A stretch of 15,455 nt of DNA, taken from Methylomonas sp. (GTDB taxonomy: Bacteria > Pseudomonadota > Gammaproteobacteria > Methylococcales > Methylomonadaceae). Both the position numbers and the translations under genes were made by a program. Location: NCBI GenBank assembly GCA_026989715.1, contig JALSIU010000227.1:1-15455 (forward strand), in the 5' to 3' direction. The notes beneath the pieces are model-generated. The model saw only the letters and a list, made by a program, of their open reading frames with translations. It made no database searches and was not told where the DNA came from. Below, piece by piece: positions 5,996 through 14,480 of the stretch (positions are counted from its first letter, which is position 1; the number at the start of each line of letters is the position of its first letter).

Positions 5996-8900
5996 ATGAG
6001 TCATTTTTTAGACCGTCTAAACTTTTTCAAGAAAGTGCAAAGCAAGTTTTCGGGCGAGCATGGTATTGTGACCAATGAAGACCGCCAATGGGAAGATGGT
6101 TATCGCAATCGCTGGCGTTTTGACAAAGTAGTGCGTTCAACGCACGGGGTCAACTGTACCGGAAGTTGTTCCTGGAATATTCATGTTAAAAATGGACTGG
6201 TTGCTTTTGAAATGCAAGCGACCGATTATCCGCGTACACGCCCGGATATGCCCAATCATGAACCGCGTGGGTGTCCGCGTGGAGCTAGTTTTTCTTGGTA
6301 TTTATATAGTCCATTAAGAGTAAAGCATCCGCTTATTCGTGAGCGTTTAGTGTCTTTATACCGCGATGAGCGTGCGACAGGCAAAGATCCGGTGGAGGCG
6401 TGGGCGGCCATTCAAGAAGACCCTGAGAAACGTAAAAAATATACTGCTGTGCGGGGCTTAGGTGGGTTTGTACGCGTTGATTGGGAAGAGGTATCTGAAA
6501 TCATCGCTGCTTCTAATATTTATACCATTAAAGCACACGGCCCTGACAGAATTGCAGGCTTCTCACCAATTCCTGCCATGTCGATGATTAGTTACGCGGC
6601 AGGTAGTCGCTACCTTTCATTAATCGGTGGCGCATGTCTTTCATTTTATGATTGGTACTGTGATTTACCCCCCGCTTCACCACAAACTTGGGGTGAGCAA
6701 ACCGATGTTCCGGAATCGGCCGATTGGTATAACTCAACTTATATTGTAGTTGCTGGTTCAAACTTACCGATGACGCGTACGCCTGATGCACATTTTTATT
6801 CAGAAGTACGCTATAAAGGTGCCAAAATTGTTGCCATTTCTCCTGATTATGCAGAATACGTCAAATTTGCTGATTTGTGGATGCCGGCGAAACAAGGTAC
6901 GGATGCGGCAATCTTTTTGGCTATGGGGCATGTGGCTTTAAAAGAATTTTTTATTGATAATCAAGATGCCTATTTTACCGAGTATGCACGCACCTATACC
7001 GATATGCCGATGCTGGTGATATTGGATGAACATGACGGTGCTTATGTGAACGGGCGTTTTGTGCGTGCTGCTGACTTTGATAATTCTTTGGGAGAGGACA
7101 ATAACCCTGATTGGAAAACGGTCGTTATTGATGAAAAAACCGGCAATATTATTGCGCCGAACGGTTCCATTGGTTTTCGCTGGGGTGAGGAAGGTAAATG
7201 GAATCTTGTCTCCAAAAAAGGCAGACGTAATACTAAGCCGCTCTTGAGTCTGTTGGCTGATAAAGATGAGGTTGTGGAAGTATTAATGCCTGATTTTCAA
7301 ACAGGTGTTGATGTGCCCATGAAACGTCATGTGCCCGTTAAAAAAGTCACATTAAATGGTAAAGAAGTGTTTGTGGCCACTGTCTTTGATTTACAACTCG
7401 CACAATACGGCCTTGACCGTGGTTTAGGGGGCGATATTGCATCGGGTTATGATGATGCAAGCATTCCCAATACACCTGCTTGGGCTGAAAAAATTACCGG
7501 TGTAAAACAGGCTGATATTATCCGTAGTGGTCGTGAATTTGCAGACAACGCCTCTAAAACCATGGGTAAATCGATGGTTATCTTGGGTGCGGGATTAAAT
7601 CACTGGTATCACAACGACATGCATTATCGTGCCATTATGAACTTACTACATATGTGTGGTTGTATTGGCCAAAGTGGTGGGGGTTGGTGTCATTATGTTG
7701 GCCAAGAAAAGCTACGTCCGCAAGCAGGTTGGGCACCTGTTGCTTTTGCATTAGATTGGCAAAAACCGCCACGGCATATGAATGGTACGACTTTCTTTTA
7801 TTTTCATACCGACCAATGGCGTTATGAAAAATTAGAAGCCGATGCTTTATTGGCCTCCACTGCACAAGCTAATTATAAAGGTCATAATTTAGCTGATTAC
7901 AATGTGGTTTCCCAGCGTTTGGGTTGGTTGCCATCTGCTCCGCACTTTAATAAAAACCCTTTGGAGATTGTGAAAGATGCAGAAGCGGCAGGGGCGACGG
8001 ATGAAAAAGGCGTTGCTGATTATTTGGTGGGGCAGTTAAAGTCCGGTGATATTCAGTTTGCATCAGAAGATGTGGATGCACCGGAAAATCATCCGCGTAA
8101 CTTGTTTGTCTGGCGTGCTAACTTAATTGGTTGTAGCGCAAAAGGCCATGAATATTTTCTTAAACATTTGTTGGGCGCACAAAATGGTGTCATGCAAGAT
8201 GTATTGCCGGAAGCAGAAGGCCAAGAAATTAAATGGCATAAAGAGGCACCCATTGCCAAATTAGATTTAATGGTCGATATTAACTTCCGTTTAAATTCAA
8301 CCGGCGCGTATTCTGATATTGTTTTACCGACAGCCACTTGGTATGAGAAAAATGATTTGAATACCACCGATATGCACCCCTTTATTCACCCCTTAACGCA
8401 AGCGGTTGATCCGGGGTGGGAGTCACGTTCTGATTGGCAGATTTTTAAAACCATTGCTAAATCTTTTTCTGAATTAGCGGAAAAACATCTAGGCATTCAA
8501 AAAGACGTAGTGGCTTTACCTTTATTACATGATACGCCGGCAGAATTGGCTCAGGCTATGGAGGTTAAAGATTGGAAGCGGGGCGAATGTGAGCCCGTTC
8601 CAGGCAAAACAATGCCGGTCTTAAAAGTGGTTGAGCGTGATTTTGCCAATACCTATAAAAAATACACGGCACTAGGGCCTTTATTGCCAAAACAAGGTAA
8701 CAATATCAAAGGGATTGATTGGAATACGGAAAAAGAGTATGCGCATCTAAAAGACATTAATTATACGATTAAAGAAGAAGGCATCTCAAAAGGCATGCCA
8801 TCGTTAGAAGAAGATATTAGTGTTTGTGAAACAATTTTGGCATTGGCTCCGGAAACTAATGGCGAAGTGGCTGTTAAATCCTGGAAAGCACTTAGTGGTA

Positions 8901-9766
8901 AAACAGGAGTCGATCATACGCATCTCGCTTTACCGCGTGAAGATGACAAAATTACCTTCCGTGATATTAAAGCGCAACCGCGTAAAATCATTACCGCCCC
9001 AACTTGGAGTGGCATTGAATCAGAAAAAGTCAGTTATAACGCTTGCTATACCAATATCCATGAGCATATTCCATTCCGCACCCTAACGGGACGTGCACAA
9101 TTCTATCAGGATCATCAATGGATGCGTGATTTTGGTGAGGCTTTTTGTACCTATAAGCCAGCCGTCGATATGTTATCAACCGCTGAAATGATGGCAAAAA
9201 TTGGCGATAAACCGCATTTAAAACTTAATTGGATTACACCGCATGGTAAATGGGGGATTCACAGTACCTATCATGATAATCATCGCATGTTGACTTTATC
9301 GCGCGGTGGACCGCATTTATGGGTTTCAGAAACCGATGCAGAAAAAATTGGCCTAGAAGATAATGACTGGATTGAGGCATTGAATGTGAATGGTGCTACC
9401 ATTGCACGGGTTGTTGTCAGTCAGCGTATTCCGGATGGTATGGCGATGATGTATCACGCACAAGAGAAAAATGTGAACGTACCGGGGTCTAATACCACGG
9501 GTAAACGCGGTGGTATTTTAAACAGTGTGACCCGTGTTACCGTTAAACCAACGCATATGATTGGTGGTTATGCACAGTTAAGCTATGGCTTTAATTATTA
9601 CGGCACGGTTGGTTCGCAACGTGATGAATATGTGATTTTGCATAAATTAGAAAATCAGGAGGTGCAATGGTTGGAAGAGCCTTTAACAGCGGCCAAAGAA
9701 AAGCAACTGAATCCTGAAGGCGTACCTCAGGCAGAGTACGCATGTACAGATGAGTCGGAGAAATAA
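5996..9766 (+). CDS. narG: Respiratory nitrate reductase alpha subunit NarG
   Basis: This is the catalytic subunit of membrane-bound nitrate reductase, reducing nitrate to nitrite at a Mo-bis-MGD cofactor on the cytoplasmic side. Its length, 1256 residues, is close to E. coli NarG (1247). The FS0 cluster ligands are visible as H50, C54 and C58 (STHGVNCTGSCSW) and C93 (RGCPRGASFSW), each one residue beyond the E. coli positions. The Mo ligand Asp is D223 in FYDWYCDLPPASPQ, matching E. coli D222. The N-terminus, MSHFLDRLNFFKK, keeps the vestigial twin-arginine-like stretch of the family and is the expected start. The Shine-Dalgarno is AGGAG at 5982-5986. It is first in the narGHJI operon, with narH starting two bases after the stop. 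No truncation or frameshift is seen. Nitrite oxidoreductase (NxrA) is an alternative name for relatives of this fold, but the sequence and gene order are those of the NarG of proteobacterial nitrate respirers. Confidence 0.98.
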   Translation: MSHFLDRLNFFKKVQSKFSGEHGIVTNEDRQWEDGYRNRWRFDKVVRSTHGVNCTGSCSWNIHVKNGLVAFEMQATDYPRTRPDMPNHEPRGCPRGASFSWYLYSPLRVKHPLIRERLVSLYRDERATGKDPVEAWAAIQEDPEKRKKYTAVRGLGGFVRVDWEEVSEIIAASNIYTIKAHGPDRIAGFSPIPAMSMISYAAGSRYLSLIGGACLSFYDWYCDLPPASPQTWGEQTDVPESADWYNSTYIVVAGSNLPMTRTPDAHFYSEVRYKGAKIVAISPDYAEYVKFADLWMPAKQGTDAAIFLAMGHVALKEFFIDNQDAYFTEYARTYTDMPMLVILDEHDGAYVNGRFVRAADFDNSLGEDNNPDWKTVVIDEKTGNIIAPNGSIGFRWGEEGKWNLVSKKGRRNTKPLLSLLADKDEVVEVLMPDFQTGVDVPMKRHVPVKKVTLNGKEVFVATVFDLQLAQYGLDRGLGGDIASGYDDASIPNTPAWAEKITGVKQADIIRSGREFADNASKTMGKSMVILGAGLNHWYHNDMHYRAIMNLLHMCGCIGQSGGGWCHYVGQEKLRPQAGWAPVAFALDWQKPPRHMNGTTFFYFHTDQWRYEKLEADALLASTAQANYKGHNLADYNVVSQRLGWLPSAPHFNKNPLEIVKDAEAAGATDEKGVADYLVGQLKSGDIQFASEDVDAPENHPRNLFVWRANLIGCSAKGHEYFLKHLLGAQNGVMQDVLPEAEGQEIKWHKEAPIAKLDLMVDINFRLNSTGAYSDIVLPTATWYEKNDLNTTDMHPFIHPLTQAVDPGWESRSDWQIFKTIAKSFSELAEKHLGIQKDVVALPLLHDTPAELAQAMEVKDWKRGECEPVPGKTMPVLKVVERDFANTYKKYTALGPLLPKQGNNIKGIDWNTEKEYAHLKDINYTIKEEGISKGMPSLEEDISVCETILALAPETNGEVAVKSWKALSGKTGVDHTHLALPREDDKITFRDIKAQPRKIITAPTWSGIESEKVSYNACYTNIHEHIPFRTLTGRAQFYQDHQWMRDFGEAFCTYKPAVDMLSTAEMMAKIGDKPHLKLNWITPHGKWGIHSTYHDNHRMLTLSRGGPHLWVSETDAEKIGLEDNDWIEALNVNGATIARVVVSQRIPDGMAMMYHAQEKNVNVPGSNTTGKRGGILNSVTRVTVKPTHMIGGYAQLSYGFNYYGTVGSQRDEYVILHKLENQEVQWLEEPLTAAKEKQLNPEGVPQAEYACTDESEK

Positions 9767-9768
9767 AT

Positions 9769-11340
9769 ATGAAAGTAAGAGCTAATTTTTCATTGGTAAT
9801 GAACCTCGATAAATGTATCGGGTGTCATACCTGTTCTGTGACGTGCAAAAATGTCTGGACGAATCGTAAAGGGGTTGAATACGCATGGTTTAATAATGTT
9901 GAATCTAAACCGGGTATCGGCTATCCCAAAAACTGGGAAGACCAAGAAAAATGGAATGGTGGTTGGGAATTACACGATGGTAAACTGCAATTAAAATCAG
10001 GTAATCGGCGGAGCATTCTCAAAAATATCTTCATGAATCCCAATATGCCGACGATTGACGATTATTACGAACCTTTTACCTATGATTACGCGACCTTGCA
10101 AAATAGTGGCTTAGTGGAAGCCACGCCAACGGCGCGACCTCGGTCTTTGATTGATGGCTCGCGTATGGAAAAAATTGAATGGGGGCCAAATTGGGAAGAT
10201 GATTTAGGCGGCAAGTTTAAGCAACGTGGTGCTGACGTTAATTTTAGTGAGATGGAAAAACAAGTCTATGGTGAGTTTGAGCAAACTTTCTTGATGTACT
10301 TGCCCCGTATGTGTAACCACTGTGTGAATCCTGCTTGTGTTGCGGCCTGTCCTTCCGGATCTTTATATAAACGTGAAGAAGACGGTATTGTATTGGTTGA
10401 CCAAGATAAATGCCGTAGCTGGCGTATGTGTATCAGTGCCTGCCCATACAAAAAAATGTTCTATAACTGGGAGTCAGGTAAGGCTGAAAAATGTACGGGG
10501 TGTTACCCTCGCGTAGAGTCCGGCTTGCCAACGGTGTGTTCTGAGTCTTGTGTCGGGCGCATTCGGTACAATGGTGTGATGCTTTATGATGCCGACCGTA
10601 TTGAAGAATTGGCTTCTGTTGCAAATGAGCAAGATTTATATCAGGCGCAATTAGATTTATTTTTAGACCCCAATGACCCTGAAGTTATTAAGCAAGCCAA
10701 AGAAGATGGTATTCCTGATTCTTGGATGGAAGCGGCGCGTCAATCTCCCATTTATAAATTAATTGTTGATTGGAAAGTGGCATTTCCATTGCATCCTGAG
10801 TTCCGTACTTTACCAATGGTGTGGTATGTACCACCACTATCACCTGTGCAATCGCAAATTGACCAAGGTAACTTATCGACGATGGCGGATGGTGCCATTC
10901 CAAGTATCGAAAATTTACGTTTGCCGATGCAATATTTAGCCAATATGTTTACCGCAGGCGATGAGAAGCCGATTGTTGCCGCTTTAAAACGTATGATTGC
11001 TATGCGTAGTTTTTACCGTTCAAAACATGTGGAAGGTAAAACCGACTTAAAAGTGTTGGAAGAAGTCGGCTTAAATGAAGATCAGGTTAACGAAATGTAT
11101 CGTTATATGGCGATTGCCAATTACGAAGATCGTTTTGTTATTCCAACCAGTCATGAAGAATTGCGCCAAGAAGATTTTCATTCTTTCCAAGGACAAAATG
11201 GCTTTAGTTTTGGTAATGATGGGTGCAGTATTAGTGATAATGCATCACTCTTTCCTGATAAACGTAAAAAAACGCATGATAATTTGGAGTTTGTACGTTA
11301 TCACCCCGCTGCGAAACGCTCAGATGGGGAAAAGGCATGA
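9769..11340 (+). CDS. narH: Respiratory nitrate reductase beta subunit NarH
   Basis: This is the iron-sulphur electron-transfer subunit that carries electrons from the NarI haems to NarG. It is 523 residues (E. coli 512). The ligands are clear: C16, C19, C22, C26 (CIGCHTCSVTC); C182, C185, C190, C194; C215, C221, C225; and C242, C245, C257, C261. In the third group W218 (CRSWRMC) replaces a cysteine, the NarH signature for the [3Fe-4S] cluster, so three [4Fe-4S] and one [3Fe-4S] cluster are expected. The ATG is two bases beyond the narG stop and follows GGAG at the narG 3' end (GTCGGAGAAATAAAT). The stop overlaps the narJ start as ATGA, pointing to translational coupling. Confidence 0.98.
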   Translation: MKVRANFSLVMNLDKCIGCHTCSVTCKNVWTNRKGVEYAWFNNVESKPGIGYPKNWEDQEKWNGGWELHDGKLQLKSGNRRSILKNIFMNPNMPTIDDYYEPFTYDYATLQNSGLVEATPTARPRSLIDGSRMEKIEWGPNWEDDLGGKFKQRGADVNFSEMEKQVYGEFEQTFLMYLPRMCNHCVNPACVAACPSGSLYKREEDGIVLVDQDKCRSWRMCISACPYKKMFYNWESGKAEKCTGCYPRVESGLPTVCSESCVGRIRYNGVMLYDADRIEELASVANEQDLYQAQLDLFLDPNDPEVIKQAKEDGIPDSWMEAARQSPIYKLIVDWKVAFPLHPEFRTLPMVWYVPPLSPVQSQIDQGNLSTMADGAIPSIENLRLPMQYLANMFTAGDEKPIVAALKRMIAMRSFYRSKHVEGKTDLKVLEEVGLNEDQVNEMYRYMAIANYEDRFVIPTSHEELRQEDFHSFQGQNGFSFGNDGCSISDNASLFPDKRKKTHDNLEFVRYHPAAKRSDGEKA

Positions 11341-11864
11341 CCCAAATTTATAAAATTCTTGCGGTGTTATTAGAATACCCACGCAAGGAATTGGTTGAAA
11401 ATTGGGAGAGCCTGCAACAGCTTGTTGCAGAACTGCCGCACTTAGCTGAGGAGGATAAAAGCAGTTTGACTGACTTTATCACCTGGGCGGCTGATTTATC
11501 ATTAACAAAATTACAAGCACAATATGTTGATAGCTTCGACATGACGGCAGAAAATTCGCTGTATCTGACTTATCATTTATTTGATGAGCAAGATAGAGAC
11601 AGAGGGCCTGCTTTAATTGAACTGGCTGAGCTTTATAAATCAACCGGCTTTGAAATTAATGATGGTGAATTGCCCGATTATTTACCGCTTATTCTGGAAT
11701 ATGTTTCGACGATGGATGATGCTGGCAGTGCTCAGGCATTTTTACAGCAAACAGCGCAAGCGGTCGATATTATTGCCGGTAATCTTGAAAAGAATGCAAG
11801 CCCCTATGCGCCACTGGTTAGAATTGTGGAGCATCATGGCCTTTTAGCAGATATTGCAGCATAG
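11337..11864 (+). CDS. narJ: Nitrate reductase maturation chaperone NarJ
   Basis: This is a TorD/DmsD-family chaperone that is not part of the final enzyme; it binds apo-NarG, delays membrane attachment and assists Mo-cofactor and FS0 insertion in the cytoplasm. Conserved stretches include KILAVLLEYPRKEL near the N-terminus, YVDSFDMTAENSLYLTYHL (about 63-81) and DRDRGPALIELAELY followed by LPDYLPLILEYVS. At 175 residues it is clearly shorter than E. coli NarJ (about 236); the core matches, and the missing part is mostly the C-terminal tail. It starts within the narH stop codon (ATGA overlap) and ends eight bases before narI, the standard nar order. Confidence 0.93.
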   Translation: MTQIYKILAVLLEYPRKELVENWESLQQLVAELPHLAEEDKSSLTDFITWAADLSLTKLQAQYVDSFDMTAENSLYLTYHLFDEQDRDRGPALIELAELYKSTGFEINDGELPDYLPLILEYVSTMDDAGSAQAFLQQTAQAVDIIAGNLEKNASPYAPLVRIVEHHGLLADIAA

Positions 11865-11872
11865 GTATTGAT

Positions 11873-12568
11873 ATGAATTTAAGTAATTTATTATTTGGGA
11901 TTTATCCTTATATTGCACTGACTACTTTTTTGGTAGGCAGTTTGATTCGTTTTGATAGAGAACAATATACGTGGAAAGCGGACTCCAGCCAAATCTTTGA
12001 AAAAGAACAGTTGCAAAAAGGTAGCATTCTGTTTCATATTGGCGTATTGGCTTTATTTATGGGACATTTCGCAGGCTTGGTCACGCCACATAGCTGGTTT
12101 TTAAGTCTCGGTGTTTCCGATATGATGCATCAGATTGTTGCTATCTCAGCCGGTGCCGCCTTTGGTTCATTGTGTATGATGGGCGGGGTCATTTTGTGGA
12201 AACGTCGTATGTTTCATCCACGTGTACGCGCAAATAGTCGTTTTATGGATCTGTTTATTTTGAACTGGATTTTAGTGACCTTAGGTGTTGGTTTATTGAC
12301 TATTCCCGTTTCAATTTATCATGCCTTTAGTGGTGATACATCAGCAATGATTGCTTTAGCCGACTGGGCACAAGCGACTTTATCGCTTAATGCAAATGCG
12401 GCCTTATTGGATAATGTGGGTTTTATTTATAAACTGCATTTGTTCTTAGGTATGTCGGTGTTTTTCTTCTTTCCATTTAGTCGTTTAGTGCATGTTTGGA
12501 GTATGCCGTTAGGTTATATGTTCAGGCCGTATCAAATTGTCAGAACAAAATTTGTTAAACAGCGTTAG
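11873..12568 (+). CDS. narI: Respiratory nitrate reductase gamma subunit NarI (cytochrome b)
   Basis: This is the membrane anchor and quinol dehydrogenase subunit with two b haems. It is 231 residues with five hydrophobic segments (about 5-25, 50-70, 85-108, 127-148, 185-206). The haem ligands expected from E. coli NarI (H56, H66, H187, H205) correspond to H55 (SILFHIG), H65 (FMGHFAG), H189 (YKLHLFLG) and H207 (SRLVHVWS). The C-terminus, MPLGYMFRPYQIVR, is family-typical. The start is eight bases after narJ, with AGG at 11866-11868 as a modest ribosome-binding match. It ends the narGHJI block; a hairpin follows 12 bases after the stop. Confidence 0.97.
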   Translation: MNLSNLLFGIYPYIALTTFLVGSLIRFDREQYTWKADSSQIFEKEQLQKGSILFHIGVLALFMGHFAGLVTPHSWFLSLGVSDMMHQIVAISAGAAFGSLCMMGGVILWKRRMFHPRVRANSRFMDLFILNWILVTLGVGLLTIPVSIYHAFSGDTSAMIALADWAQATLSLNANAALLDNVGFIYKLHLFLGMSVFFFFPFSRLVHVWSMPLGYMFRPYQIVRTKFVKQR

Positions 12569-12579
12569 TACATTGTTAG

Positions 12580-12611
12580 GCTAAGGGGTGGGGGAAGCCT
12601 TACTCCTTAGC
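12580..12611 (+). promoter_or_regulatory. Hairpin between narI and the hemerythrin gene
   Basis: GCTAAGGGGT (12580-12589) pairs with ACTCCTTAGC (12602-12611), ten pairs including one G-U, around a 12-base G-rich loop. No T-run follows directly, so full termination is doubtful. It could protect the 3' end of the long narGHJI message or partly reduce read-through into the hemerythrin gene. Confidence 0.45.
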
Positions 12612-12636
12612 AATATCATAGTTTTAAGGATAATCA

Positions 12637-13158
12637 GTGGAATTTAAATATAAAGAACCCATTAACCGTTTTGATGATGGTTTGCTGGTGTTAAAAACGT
12701 ACCATGAAGATTTTATCGAGCATGGCCAAAATTTATTGCAATTGGTTGCCAACCTGAATGAGCATGGCATGAATGAAGCTTATGCGCATGAATGCATGGC
12801 AACTTATTGTCATTATGATCATGCGACTTTTTTGCATCACCAAGATGAAGAACAAGGGTTGTTTCCTTTATTGGTCGGTCATTCGCCATTAATTGATGGC
12901 ATGATTGAGCGTTTGATGTTGGACCATGAAGAGATTGAAGCCGCTTGGAAGCCGATTGCAGAGCAGTTAAAGCGGCCGGAAGCGATTAGCAATTTTGAAG
13001 CCTTACAACAATCTGCCATCGAGTTTGAAAAACTATTGCGTGAACATTTAACACGTGAAGATGAAGATTTTTCACCGCATGCGCAAGCTATTTTAGATGA
13101 TAAGTTGCGCATTGCAGCCGGCGAAAAAATGGCAGAGTTGCGTCATTTAGCCGTATAG
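12637..13158 (+). CDS. Hemerythrin-like (HHE) diiron protein
   Basis: This 173-residue soluble four-helix-bundle protein has a non-haem diiron ligand set: H23 (TYHEDF), H68 and E72 (FLHHQDEEQG), H97 (LDHEEIEAAW), and H137 and E141 (REHLTREDEDF). The arrangement H...HxxxE...H...HxxxE is that of the HHE proteins including YtfE/RIC, rather than the HxxxxD ending of classical oxygen-carrying hemerythrins. It lacks the N-terminal ScdA_N region of YtfE. Members bind oxygen or NO, sense redox state or repair iron centres damaged by NO; which applies here cannot be read from the sequence. The GTG start is supported by AAGGA at 12626-12630, six bases upstream. Its position between narI and nirK, 68 bp after narI, suggests co-expression with nitrate reduction and a role in NO or oxygen handling. 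There is no signal peptide, so it is cytoplasmic. Confidence 0.88.
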   Translation: MEFKYKEPINRFDDGLLVLKTYHEDFIEHGQNLLQLVANLNEHGMNEAYAHECMATYCHYDHATFLHHQDEEQGLFPLLVGHSPLIDGMIERLMLDHEEIEAAWKPIAEQLKRPEAISNFEALQQSAIEFEKLLREHLTREDEDFSPHAQAILDDKLRIAAGEKMAELRHLAV

Positions 13159-13238
13159 GATTTTATTGAACAGAATTGTCTATTAAGATATTTCTGCATA
13201 ATTAGGTAAGTCATATTGTGTCTTAACTAATACAGGGA

Positions 13239-13262
13239 TGTGAATACCGTTGTGAATTCAGT
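13239..13262 (+). promoter_or_regulatory. 12-bp imperfect tandem repeat upstream of nirK
   Basis: TGTGAATACCGT (13239-13250) is followed directly by TGTGAATTCAGT (13251-13262), with ten of twelve bases identical. It ends 30 bp before the nirK ATG in the 134-bp gap after the hemerythrin gene. Direct repeats at about one helical turn are typical of response-regulator operators; each copy also begins with the CRP half-site TGTGA. Regulator and function are unknown, and no convincing FNR box or NsrR site is seen in this gap. Confidence 0.35.
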
Positions 13263-13292
13263 ATTTTTTTAACCCTTACTTAGTACAAAGAC

Positions 13293-14366
13293 ATGAAAAT
13301 AAAAAAAACAATTCCCAGTATGCTGATGTTGTTGCTTGCAAGCACCGTATTAGCAGGTGAAGACAGACATCACTCGGCAGGCCATATAGAACAAACTAAC
13401 TTTGGACCGGGGGATAGTTATTTGCACCGTATGCCGGTTAATCCTTCTGATTATCGTAAGCTCAAAGATATTCGTAAATCGGCAACGGATTTACCTGCGC
13501 CTATTGCGCGTAAAAATAGTAAAAAAGTGGTGATAACACTAGAGGCCAGCGAAGTGATGGCAGATATTGCCCATGGTATCAATTATCATTACTGGACCTT
13601 TAATGATACCGTGCCGGGTCCTTTTTTAAGAATCCGGCAGGGCGATACGGTAGAGCTTAGTTTATTTAATGCAGAGGATAGCAGCCATAGTCATTCGATT
13701 GATTTGCATGCGGTAACAGGGCCAGGTGGTGGTGCGGCAGTCACTTTGGTGGAGCCAGGGGAGTCTAAAGAGTTGACGTTTAAAGCAACAACTCCCGGCC
13801 TTTTTGTGTATCACTGTGCTGCCGGGAATGCTGCGACTCATATTGCCAATGGCATGTATGGCCTCATCTTGGTTGAACCGCTACAAGGTTTACCGAAAGT
13901 CGATCATGAGTTTTATGTTATGCAAGGTGAATTATATACGCATGGCAGGATAGGGAAAAAAGGCTTTCAAGCATTTGACAGCCAAAAAATGTTAGATGAG
14001 CGACCTGAATATATCGTTTTTAATGGCCGTACCGGCGCCTTAGTTAAACAGGGACAATTAAAAGCTAAAGTGGGTGATACGGTGCGAATATTTATCGGTA
14101 ATGCCGGTGTGTCTAAAGTATCTTCCTTTCATATTATTGGGGAAATATTTGATAAAGTTTACCCTGAAGCCTCTTTAAGCAATACCTTAAGTCATGTACA
14201 AACCACCTTAGTACCGGCAGGCGGGGCAAGTATGCTTGAATTTACAGTAGATTATCCTGGAAATTATGTTTTGGTTGACCATGCTTTGGCACGCATAGAT
14301 AGAGGGGCTTGGGGTATTTTGCAGGTAACGGGTAAAAAGAATAAGGCACTTTATTCTGGAGATTAA
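13293..14366 (+). CDS. nirK: Copper-containing nitrite reductase NirK
   Basis: This periplasmic trimeric enzyme reduces nitrite to nitric oxide. The 357-residue precursor begins with a Sec signal peptide (MKIKKTIPSMLMLLLASTVLA) with probable cleavage after A21. Two cupredoxin domains follow. Type 1 copper ligands: H134, C175, H183, M188. Type 2 copper ligands: H139, H174, H330. The catalytic pair is D137 and H280, in the motifs HSIDLH, YHCAAG, THIANGMYG, SSFHIIGEIF and VLVDHALAR. The seven-residue spacing between C175 and H183 and the HIANGMYGLILVEP stretch place it nearer the AniA-like group than the Alcaligenes type. There is no extra cytochrome or cupredoxin domain. The Shine-Dalgarno is poor (ACAAAGAC before the ATG), but the signal peptide fixes the start. 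It lies 134 bp after the hemerythrin gene and 114 bp before a second transporter. The product, NO, would need a reductase not present here. Confidence 0.97.
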   Translation: MKIKKTIPSMLMLLLASTVLAGEDRHHSAGHIEQTNFGPGDSYLHRMPVNPSDYRKLKDIRKSATDLPAPIARKNSKKVVITLEASEVMADIAHGINYHYWTFNDTVPGPFLRIRQGDTVELSLFNAEDSSHSHSIDLHAVTGPGGGAAVTLVEPGESKELTFKATTPGLFVYHCAAGNAATHIANGMYGLILVEPLQGLPKVDHEFYVMQGELYTHGRIGKKGFQAFDSQKMLDERPEYIVFNGRTGALVKQGQLKAKVGDTVRIFIGNAGVSKVSSFHIIGEIFDKVYPEASLSNTLSHVQTTLVPAGGASMLEFTVDYPGNYVLVDHALARIDRGAWGILQVTGKKNKALYSGD

Positions 14367-14385
14367 TTCCGAAGTGCATGCCTTA
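14342..14385 (+). terminator. Imperfect hairpin across the nirK stop codon, possible weak terminator
   Basis: TAAGGCACTT (14342-14351) pairs with AAGTGC (14372-14377) and CTTA (14382-14385), leaving a four-base bulge and a 20-base loop that contains the nirK stop codon. A T-rich stretch (GTTTTGTTTT) follows about 12 bases later. The distance and bulge make strong termination unlikely; it may serve as an mRNA end or attenuator before the downstream transporter. Confidence 0.25.
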
Positions 14386-14480
14386 TAAAGTATGAAAGTT
14401 TTGTTTTAAAGTGTTGATAAAGTTAAGAAAATTATTTGGTTTTTGTTAAAGAATTTTTTAATAAGATAGAGAGAGAAAAA

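Noticed and set aside
9769..11340. Reading the missing cysteine in the third NarH cluster motif (W218) as a defect
   Set aside because: A tryptophan at this position is the normal NarH state that gives a [3Fe-4S] cluster, as in E. coli.
11617..11847. Forward 76-codon ORF inside narJ
   Set aside because: It is an out-of-frame overlap of a conserved narJ region and has no independent features.
5996..12568. Nitrite oxidoreductase (NXR) instead of nitrate reductase
   Set aside because: The gene order narGHJI, near-identical ligand numbering to E. coli Nar, the NarI cytochrome b and adjacent NarK and NirK all favour nitrate reduction.
13187..13205. Possible NsrR-like site near AAGATATTTCTGCATAATT upstream of nirK
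   Set aside because: Only scattered bases match the expected inverted repeat; arm symmetry is poor.
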